From Methanosarcinaceae archaeon (GTDB lineage: Archaea; Halobacteriota; Methanosarcinia; Methanosarcinales; Methanosarcinaceae): DNA of 32,262 nt. The stretch covers positions 1 through 32,262 of the forward strand of contig JAIOTO010000125.1 in NCBI GenBank assembly GCA_021106765.1, read 5' to 3'. The translations under genes and the position numbers were made by a program. The notes below the pieces were generated by a model. That model made no database searches, was not told where the DNA came from, and saw only the letters and a program-made list of their open reading frames with translations. Of this stretch, positions 26,497 to 32,262 are shown piece after piece (position 1 is the first letter of the stretch; each line of letters begins with the position of its first letter).

Positions 26497-27721
26497 TGGG
26501 CATACCAATGGCATTGATATGCTGTATCAGTTCTGTGAATTGCTCTATCTCAAGATCAAGTACTGCATTTTTTGTTATACCTATTGACATTTCCCCATCG
26601 TAGGTCAGTTGATCCGGCCCCCGACGGACAAGTCTGTCAATACCGTCACGGTTCAGTGCAGCCTTTGCCTCAGGATCATGGACGAATGCTCGTCCTGGTA
26701 TTATCACGGTCTCTTTAATATCTGACAGGTCCAGCGATCGGAGATCGTCGATGGTTATCAGGCATCCGATATCCTTGTCCACAGATACTACATTGACACT
26801 GTCTCCAAGCCAGTTGAAGATCTCTCGCAGGCGAGGCCCTGCGGCCCTGCTTGTTATGATGGTGGCCTTTTTCGTTATTTTGGGCAAGGATGAGAGGGCT
26901 GTCTCATCCTTTCGGATAGCGAATGGTGATCCTATGAGCGGGTCCTCCAGAGGCGTACCTGTGATGCGCATGCTGTGCATGGCAGCAGCCTGCTGCACAA
27001 TACTGGTAAACTCCTCGATCGTGTGTGTGGTTATACCTTCGATCACAGGGGCATTCTCAAGAATAAGTCCTTCGCTTCTGGAATTGGCAAACCGCATGAG
27101 TATGGCACCTGTGGCCCCCATCTCTTCAAGATCGGACAGGGTACGCTCCAGGATATCGCCGTCATTGATCCCGGGTATTACCACGATCGCTCCATATACT
27201 TCACAATGAGCACAGAAGTCACGGAGGACCTGGAGCGATGCTTCGGGTTCCGGGTCACCCATGTACTCTCTCCGCAACAGGGCATCGGTTGCGAATACGG
27301 TGAACGATACCTCGCTCACGCCGTGTTCAATGAAGAACCGGGCATCATCCGGTGCGGTGAAACCCTTTCCACTGGTGTATCCCAGATGGATCGGCTGCCC
27401 GAACTGGGACAGGAACTGTACCAGGTCCTTAAGCTCGGGATAACAGCTGATGTCGCCTCCACCACTGATCGTGAACTTGTCCACATCCTCCGATTTGAAA
27501 TGGAGTGCCTGTGATACCTGCTGTATCACCATCTGCGCAGGTTTAAATCCGGAATAGGATTCCTTTACGCCTCTTGTACAGTAATCACATCCTTTTGTGA
27601 ATGGAAAACAGTACTTACACCCAAAAGGAGGCACGTCCTTCACTTTCTTAAAATAACAGTATTTACAAAAACCCCGACAGTCAATGCCGGGACTTCCTCC
27701 AACGTCTGCAACGATCTCCAT
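26489..27721 (-). CDS. mmp10: Methanogenesis marker protein 10, McrA arginine methylase
   Basis: The 410-residue radical SAM enzyme carries C15-x3-C19-x2-C22 for the 4Fe-4S/AdoMet cluster, very near the N-terminus. Four more Cys follow at once (C35, C38, C45, C48), the Cys-rich loop typical of Mmp10. The SAM-barrel continues with [14 protein letters not shown] and [13 protein letters not shown]. The C-terminal ~150 residues form the extra domain that in characterised Mmp10 takes part in cobalamin binding. Mmp10 is known to methylate one arginine carbon of McrA. The gene lies divergent to mcrBDCGA. No ribosome binding site is seen before the ATG, and a TATA-like element ~30 bases upstream suggests a nearly leaderless mRNA. 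The 3' end overlaps the polymerase gene by eight bases. Confidence 0.93.
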   Translation of the reverse strand: MEIVADVGGSPGIDCRGFCKYCYFKKVKDVPPFGCKYCFPFTKGCDYCTRGVKESYSGFKPAQMVIQQVSQALHFKSEDVDKFTISGGGDISCYPELKDLVQFLSQFGQPIHLGYTSGKGFTAPDDARFFIEHGVSEVSFTVFATDALLRREYMGDPEPEASLQVLRDFCAHCEVYGAIVVIPGINDGDILERTLSDLEEMGATGAILMRFANSRSEGLILENAPVIEGITTHTIEEFTSIVQQAAAMHSMRITGTPLEDPLIGSPFAIRKDETALSSLPKITKKATIITSRAAGPRLREIFNWLGDSVNVVSVDKDIGCLITIDDLRSLDLSDIKETVIIPGRAFVHDPEAKAALNRDGIDRLVRRGPDQLTYDGEMSIGITKNAVLDLEIEQFTELIQHINAIGMPIT

Positions 27722-27749
27722 GGTTATGGGGATACGGTAATAAGGGGTA

Positions 27750-27758
27750 CTAAACCTT
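27750..27758 (-). promoter_or_regulatory. BRE/TATA-like element for mmp10
   Basis: On the minus strand AAGGTTTAG is centred ~32 bases before the mmp10 ATG at 27721. It is one of three AAGGTTTA copies in this divergent gap and forms an inverted pair with the copy at 27776. Confidence 0.45.
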
Positions 27759-27775
27759 TGTGGTAATGACTAAAC

Positions 27776-27785
27776 AAGGTTTAAT
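27776..27785 (+). promoter_or_regulatory. BRE/TATA-like element, distal copy upstream of mcr
   Basis: AAGGTTTAAT is identical over 10 bases to the element at 27846, 70 bases downstream. It could be an alternative mcr promoter or part of a regulator site. Confidence 0.35.
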
Positions 27786-27845
27786 TCAGGTCGATCCATC
27801 ATGTCTGATGTCCTGCGATACAACAGATTTTCAGAAAATAAGCAA

Positions 27846-27857
27846 AAGGTTTAATAA
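27846..27857 (+). promoter_or_regulatory. Probable mcr operon core promoter
   Basis: AAGGTTTAATAA preceded by an A-rich BRE-like stretch is the best TATA box in the gap. The transcript start would fall near 27879, giving a ~135-base leader before mcrB. Confidence 0.5.
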
Positions 27858-27879
27858 CACACAACCAATTGCATGTATG

Positions 27880-28014
27880 CTAAGTTAGAGGAAAAACCGA
27901 CTGGGGATTGGCCACGGTTAAGTGCATACTATACATACCATACCACTTGCACTCGACAGTGATTGTCTTCAACAGAGGGTTTTTTCTTATAAACAAATTC
28001 ATGGAGGAAAATAC
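27880..28014 (+). other. Long mcr leader with ribosome binding site
   Basis: The leader contains a 6-bp inverted repeat AGTGCA (27921-27926) / TGCACT (27948-27953), a pyrimidine-rich stretch at ~27980-27989 and the ribosome binding site GGAGG at 28003-28007. That site is seven bases before the GTG start of mcrB. An in-frame ATG at 27922 has no such site, and its extra residues do not resemble McrB. Confidence 0.45.
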
Positions 28015-29319
28015 GTGTCTGACAAACTAGACATCTACAATGACAGAGGTAAGTTGTTAGAGAGCGGCGTTGACATAAAGGAGCTTGCTCCAACAAAGAA
28101 CGCAGCTATTGGACGTATCATTAGAGATACGAAGAGGACCGTTGCAATCAACCTTGCAGGTATTGAAAAAGGACTTGCTACAGGTAAATTCGGCGGAAAA
28201 GGTCGTCATATCATGGGTCGTGGACTTGAATATGATATTGTTGCCAACGCAGGCGCCATCGCAGATTCCGTCGCGAATCTTGTGAAGGTCGATGACGATG
28301 ACGACACAAATATCAAAGTACTTGGTGGCGGAAAGCAGCTGCTTGTACAGGTTCCTACCGCACGGACAAATGCAGGTGCAGATTTCGTATCAGCAAGTAC
28401 CGTTGGTGGAGCCGCAATCGTCCAGACTATTATTGACATGTTCAACACTGACATGTTCGATGCACCAACCATAAAAGGTGCTGTTTGGGGTGCATACCCA
28501 CAGACAATGGACATGGCAGGCGGTAACGTAGCATCCATCCTCAGTATTCCACAGCAGAACGAAGGTCTGGGATATTCCTTGAGGAACATCATGACAAACC
28601 ACATTGCAGCAATCACCCATAAGAAAGCAATGAATGCAGCTGCATTGTCCTCTATCTATGAGCAGACTGGTATGTACGAGATGGGTAATGCAGTAGGTAT
28701 CTTTGAGAGGCACCAGCTTCTTGGTTTCGGACTGCAGGGCCTCAACGGGAACAACCTGGTCTATGAAATGGTCAAAGAGAACGGTAAGACTGGTACAATT
28801 GGTACTGTGGTAACATCAACCGTCGAGAAAGCCATTGAGAATGGCGTGATCGAAGTCGACCATACCGCACCATCCGGATACAACTTCTACAAGGCAAATG
28901 ACGTTTCCATGTGGAACGCATACGCTGCAGCCGGTCAGCTGGCAGCAACCATGGTAAACTGTGGTGCCGGCAGGGCAGCACAGAATGTATCCTCGACCAT
29001 CCTGTACTTCAACGATATCCTTGAAAAGGAAACAGGTCTACCTGGCTGTGATATGGGTCGTGCTCAGGGTACAGCAGTTGGATTCTCCTTCTTCAGTCAC
29101 TCCATCTATGGTGGCGGCGGACCAGGGATATTCAACGGTAATCACGTTGTGACCAGGCACTCCCGTGGATTCGCAATTCCATGCGTATCTGCAGCAGTAT
29201 CACTCGATGCAGGCACTCAGATGTTCACCATCGAAAAGACATCTGGCCTTATCGGCGATGTGTTTGGATCGATCAAAGAGTTCAGAGAACCGATCGATGC
29301 AATTGCAGAGACCCTCTAA
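28015..29319 (+). CDS. mcrB: Methyl-coenzyme M reductase beta subunit
   Basis: The GTG at 28015 is chosen because GGAGG lies seven bases upstream and McrB proteins begin with the same SDxxDIYxDRGKLLE pattern. The product has 434 residues, the normal size. Active-site features are visible: [11 protein letters not shown] with S363 and Y365 lining the F430 pocket, and [12 protein letters not shown] near the coenzyme B channel. MCR (alpha2 beta2 gamma2) makes methane and the heterodisulfide from methyl-CoM and CoB, or runs in reverse in methane oxidisers. This is the first gene of mcrBDCGA, with mcrD 37 bases downstream. Confidence 0.98.
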   Translation: MSDKLDIYNDRGKLLESGVDIKELAPTKNAAIGRIIRDTKRTVAINLAGIEKGLATGKFGGKGRHIMGRGLEYDIVANAGAIADSVANLVKVDDDDDTNIKVLGGGKQLLVQVPTARTNAGADFVSASTVGGAAIVQTIIDMFNTDMFDAPTIKGAVWGAYPQTMDMAGGNVASILSIPQQNEGLGYSLRNIMTNHIAAITHKKAMNAAALSSIYEQTGMYEMGNAVGIFERHQLLGFGLQGLNGNNLVYEMVKENGKTGTIGTVVTSTVEKAIENGVIEVDHTAPSGYNFYKANDVSMWNAYAAAGQLAATMVNCGAGRAAQNVSSTILYFNDILEKETGLPGCDMGRAQGTAVGFSFFSHSIYGGGGPGIFNGNHVVTRHSRGFAIPCVSAAVSLDAGTQMFTIEKTSGLIGDVFGSIKEFREPIDAIAETL

Positions 29320-29356
29320 GTATTGAACATCAAATCATCTTGAAGGTATATACAAA

Positions 29357-29845
29357 ATGATCACTTCTGCTTCAGACACAGAAAATCCAGTACAAGTAGA
29401 GATATTCCCACAGAGATTTCTCAAACCTGAAACTGCAAAGAATCTCATTAACGAGCTGAGTGCTGTCGATGGGATCATGAGAGCCTTTGTACACGGTCCA
29501 CGTTTACCAATAGAAGTTCCATTCGGTCCTGCAAAAGGAGAGATCGTTGATCACAAGTTCAGGGAACACATCAGTGTTGCAGATGAGGATCTGGAACTTA
29601 CTGTTCTTGTTGGTCGAATTCGACTGGAACTGGCCAATGAAGAGGTTAAACAGAAGGTACAGGAAATATGCGATCGAGTAATTTCCTGTGGATTCGACCT
29701 TAAAGAAGGCCTGTTCTTGCAAACGAAACAGACTGTCTCTGATTACGCGCGAAGAGGACCTGACGCAGATCCAAGGATGCTTGGTCTTGCTGATCCGAAA
29801 GGAAAGGTCGGTAACCGCGTGTGTCTCCTAAGATCAATGGAATGA
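29357..29845 (+). CDS. mcrD: Methyl-coenzyme M reductase operon protein D
   Basis: The 162-residue protein is recognised by position and by conserved segments (VEIFPQRFLKPETAKNLIN, HGPRLP, DYARRGPDADPRMLGLADPK). It is not part of the final enzyme and is thought to help assemble MCR or deliver F430. The start ATG has GAAGGT about nine bases upstream. Its TGA overlaps a possible ATG of mcrC, and the preferred mcrC ATG lies five bases after it. Confidence 0.95.
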   Translation: MITSASDTENPVQVEIFPQRFLKPETAKNLINELSAVDGIMRAFVHGPRLPIEVPFGPAKGEIVDHKFREHISVADEDLELTVLVGRIRLELANEEVKQKVQEICDRVISCGFDLKEGLFLQTKQTVSDYARRGPDADPRMLGLADPKGKVGNRVCLLRSME

Positions 29846-29850
29846 TATCA

Positions 29851-30462
29851 ATGTTTGACCGGGAAACACAGGTTGTAGATTGCAGACACGGCATGGGTCT
29901 TGGAAGAGGCGGAGGTCTCGCACAGAGAGGCACTATCTCTGAGACAGGCAGGTCGGATGTCATCGCAGTTGCAATGAGTCCGGGTCGAAGGCATATCACC
30001 AAACCGATATGTGAACTGACATACGGTATGCGTCGAGAGGAGATACAGGTAAGTGTACTTGTCCTGAATTCCGGATCAGGTATTCCTGATGCGGATATGA
30101 AATCAGGATCTTTCGGGATTACCCCGGAGGAGATCACACAGATCTCAAGGCATAAACTGGCTGTGATACATGTGGGTAATATACGAGACCATGTGGTCAA
30201 GAAGGTACGGGAAATATTGAAAGAAGCAGAAATACCGGCGATAGTGGTGTGTCAGACATCCGTCGATTTCGAGGATCTTGCACGTGCCGGTGTAATGACA
30301 AGACTTGTAAGGCCAAAAGATGACGAGATTCAAACTAAAGGGAAAATAATGGAAATTGTGACAGGAGTAACACGAGGGGAAACTTGTCCCAGAGATAAGT
30401 TGAACGAACTTGTGAGATCCGTAAAAACCACAATGAGATCAATAGATATCAAAGGAGTGTAA
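29851..30462 (+). CDS. mcrC: Methyl-coenzyme M reductase operon protein C
   Basis: With the ATG at 29851 it has 203 residues starting MFDRETQVVDCRHG, the usual McrC N-terminus. In-frame starts at 29842 (ATG, ATGA overlap with mcrD) and 29821 (GTG) would add 3 or 10 residues. Conserved stretches are LGRGGGLAQRGT, AMSPGRRHITKPICELTYG and GVTRGETCPRDKLN. McrC belongs to the ATP-dependent complex that reduces the Ni of F430 and activates MCR. It lies four bases before mcrG, whose AAAGGAG site is inside the last codons of mcrC. Confidence 0.95.
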   Translation: MFDRETQVVDCRHGMGLGRGGGLAQRGTISETGRSDVIAVAMSPGRRHITKPICELTYGMRREEIQVSVLVLNSGSGIPDADMKSGSFGITPEEITQISRHKLAVIHVGNIRDHVVKKVREILKEAEIPAIVVCQTSVDFEDLARAGVMTRLVRPKDDEIQTKGKIMEIVTGVTRGETCPRDKLNELVRSVKTTMRSIDIKGV

Positions 30463-30466
30463 TTAC

Positions 30467-31213
30467 ATGGCATATGAAGCACAATATTATCCAGGTGCAA
30501 CATCTGTTGCAGAAAACAGAAGGAAGCACATGTCAGGCAATGTCGAGAAGCTCAGGGAGATCTCTGATGACGATCTGACATTGGTACTTGGACACCGTGC
30601 ACCGGGTAGTGACTACCCAAGCACACATCCCCCACTTGCTGAAATGGGCGAACCAGAATGTTCTGTCAGAGAAGTTGTAGAACCAACCCCTGGTGCCAAA
30701 GCTGGTGACAGGATACGATACGTACAGTTCGTTGACTCAATGTACAACGCACCGGCAACACCATATTTCAGGTCATACAACGCAGCTATCAATTTCAGAG
30801 GCGTTGACCCAGGTACACTGTCCGGTCGTCAGGTCGTTGAGGCACGTGAGAGAGATATGGAAGAGCTGGCAAAGTTCCAGATAGAGACCGAAATGACCTG
30901 TCCTGCACTCGCAAGTCTGCGCGGTGCAACAGTTCACGGTCATTCACTGCGTCTTCCAGAAGACGGTATCATGTTCGATATGCTCGACAGGTGCCGCCTG
31001 GAGAATGGAACCGTCATCATGCATAAGGATCAGGTCGGCAGGCCGATCGACAAGAAGGTCGAGATCGGTAAACCAATGTCTGAGGCTGAGGCTGCAAAGA
31101 GGACCACTATTTACCGTGTGGACAATGTCGCATTCAGGGATGACAAAGAGGTCATCGAATGGGTTCATGCAATATTCGATCTGAGCACGAAATATGGATT
31201 CAAGCCAGAGTGA
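30467..31213 (+). CDS. mcrG: Methyl-coenzyme M reductase gamma subunit
   Basis: The 248-residue protein begins MAYEAQYYPGATSVAENRR and contains the family blocks LVLGHRAPGSDYPSTHPPL, RIRYVQFVDSMYNAP, GVDPGTLSGRQVVEARE and a C-terminal ATxHGHSLRLPEDG-type segment. It is part of the alpha2 beta2 gamma2 enzyme. The start ATG has AAAGGAG nine bases upstream, in the end of mcrC. mcrA starts 14 bases after the stop, with a GAGGTGAT site in the gap. Confidence 0.98.
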   Translation: MAYEAQYYPGATSVAENRRKHMSGNVEKLREISDDDLTLVLGHRAPGSDYPSTHPPLAEMGEPECSVREVVEPTPGAKAGDRIRYVQFVDSMYNAPATPYFRSYNAAINFRGVDPGTLSGRQVVEARERDMEELAKFQIETEMTCPALASLRGATVHGHSLRLPEDGIMFDMLDRCRLENGTVIMHKDQVGRPIDKKVEIGKPMSEAEAAKRTTIYRVDNVAFRDDKEVIEWVHAIFDLSTKYGFKPE

Positions 31214-31227
31214 TGAGGTGATATAAA

Positions 31228-32262
31228 ATGGCAGACGATAGAAAGAGAATGTTCCAGAAAGACCTGGAGATCAAGTTCACAAAAGAACATGGTTCAAACA
31301 AAATGGAAGGCGGAGAGATCACCGACAAGAGAGTCGAGTACTTCCGTCTCGGTATTGACCAGAATCCACGAAAGGTCGAAATGAGGAAGGCCGGTAAGGA
31401 TCTAGCCGACAAGAGAGGACTTGCGGGATACAATCCTATGATGCACTGTGGTGGTATTCCACTCGGTCAGAGGGCATTGACTCCATCCTTCATATCCGGT
31501 ACTGACATTATGGTCGAGAGCGATGATCTGCACTACGTCAACAATGCTGCAATGCAGCAGATGTGGGATGACATCCGAAGGACCTGTGTCGTAGGTATGG
31601 ACATGGCACACGAGACCCTCGAGAAAAGATTGGGTATGGAGGTCACACCAGAGACCATCAACCACTATCTCGAAGTTCTCAACCATGCCCTACCTGGCGG
31701 TGCGGTCGTTCAGGAACACATGGTCGAGACCCATCCTGCACTTGTCGATGATTGCTACGTGAAAATGTTCACTGGTGACGACGAACTTGCAGACGAGATC
31801 GATGATCAGTTCCTTATTGACATCAACAAGCAGTTCCCAGCGGAACAGGCAGAGCAGATCAAAGCAGCTGTCGGAAATACAAGCTGGCAGGCAGCCCATA
31901 TCCCAACAGTGGTCAGCAGGACCACAGATGGTGGTCAGACCACCAGATGGATGGCAATGCAGGTCGGTATGTCCTATATTTCCGCATATGGAATGTGCGC
32001 CGGTGAGGCAGCAGTGGCAGATCTGTCATATGCTGCAAAACACGCAGGTGTTATCTCCATGGGTGACATGCTTCCAGCAAGACGTGCAAGAGCACCTAAC
32101 GAGCCTGGTGGAATTGCTTTCGGTAGCCTGGCAGATATCGTTCAGACAAGCCGTGTGGACGAAAATGATCCGGCACATGTGACCCTTGAGGTAGTAGGTG
32201 CAGGATGCATGCTCTACGATCAGATATGGCTTGGATCATACATGTCTGGTGGTGTAGGTTTC
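31228..32262 (+). CDS. mcrA: Methyl-coenzyme M reductase alpha subunit, 5' part (cut by right edge)
   Basis: The first 345 codons of the catalytic subunit (~570 in the family) are present. The ATG at 31228 has GAGGTGAT upstream. The Ni ligand Gln is Q162 in VVQEHM. The His that is N-methylated in known MCRs is H272 (YAAKHAG). The [14 protein letters not shown] loop holds the arginine methylated by Mmp10, R286 if the +15 numbering offset from the Methanothermobacter enzyme (Q147, H257, R271) holds. The loop reads RAPNEPGG where I recall RGPNEPGG in Methanosarcina (from memory). The thioglycine, methylcysteine and C-terminal parts are outside the window. [12 protein letters not shown] in the N-terminal third is a useful marker for placing the lineage. 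Confidence 0.98.
   Translation, partial: MADDRKRMFQKDLEIKFTKEHGSNKMEGGEITDKRVEYFRLGIDQNPRKVEMRKAGKDLADKRGLAGYNPMMHCGGIPLGQRALTPSFISGTDIMVESDDLHYVNNAAMQQMWDDIRRTCVVGMDMAHETLEKRLGMEVTPETINHYLEVLNHALPGGAVVQEHMVETHPALVDDCYVKMFTGDDELADEIDDQFLIDINKQFPAEQAEQIKAAVGNTSWQAAHIPTVVSRTTDGGQTTRWMAMQVGMSYISAYGMCAGEAAVADLSYAAKHAGVISMGDMLPARRARAPNEPGGIAFGSLADIVQTSRVDENDPAHVTLEVVGAGCMLYDQIWLGSYMSGGVGF

Noticed and set aside
27922-28014. Longer mcrB starting at ATG 27922
   Set aside because: No ribosome site precedes it and the added residues do not resemble McrB; the GTG at 28015 has GGAGG at the right distance.

Overview
This window is archaeal and comes from a cytochrome-containing, Methanosarcinales-type methyl-coenzyme M archaeon. 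The evidence is an mcrBDCGA operon (mcrA cut by the right edge), the membrane heterodisulfide reductase genes hdrE-hdrD, the MCM helicase, the large subunit of DNA polymerase D, a two-subunit pyruvate carboxylase, a DUF424 protein and S-layer-type surface proteins. TATA/BRE-like promoters and purine-rich ribosome binding sites fit this. The genes alone do not separate a methylotrophic methanogen from an ANME-2/3 methane oxidiser. No rRNA, tRNA, CRISPR array, insertion sequence or prophage was seen.

Layout. (a) 1-6151, plus strand: a signalling block with the 3' part of a methyl-accepting chemotaxis protein, a receiver-GAF-PAS-histidine kinase, a CheB-type methylesterase and a receiver-PAS-kinase. 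Two of these look degenerate: the CheB receiver lacks its Thr/Ser and Lys switch residues, and the last kinase has Asp where the phospho-accepting His should be. (b) 6292-8697, minus: two tandem DUF116 membrane proteins with Cys clusters, then a geranylgeranyl-reductase-family flavoprotein. (c) 8816-10850, minus: hdrE-hdrD with a clear terminator. (d) 11177-12251, minus: a rubrerythrin-like di-iron protein followed by a small siroheme/4Fe-4S sulfite-reductase-like protein. (e) 12520-17337, plus: a TrmJ-type methyltransferase, then a probable mcm-DUF424-coiled-coil-coiled-coil operon. (f) 17384-22208, minus: a small S-layer-domain protein and the pycB-pycA-birA operon. (g) 22438-22899, minus: an exported protein of unknown function with a possible SCP2-like fold. 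(h) 23080-26496, plus: the DNA polymerase D large subunit, whose stop overlaps the convergent mmp10. (i) 26489-27721, minus: mmp10, the radical-SAM methylase of McrA, divergent from mcrBDCGA (28015 to the end).

How the genes work together. MCR makes the CoM-S-S-CoB heterodisulfide (or acts in reverse), HdrDE reduces it with membrane electrons, and Mmp10 methylates an arginine of McrA that lies inside this window. PycAB with its biotin ligase makes oxaloacetate for biosynthesis. MCM and DNA polymerase D are replication enzymes. The less understood parts are the DUF116/reductase operon, the rubrerythrin/sulfite-reductase-like pair, the coiled-coil pair behind mcm, and the mcr-mmp10 intergenic region, which carries three copies of one BRE/TATA-like octamer.
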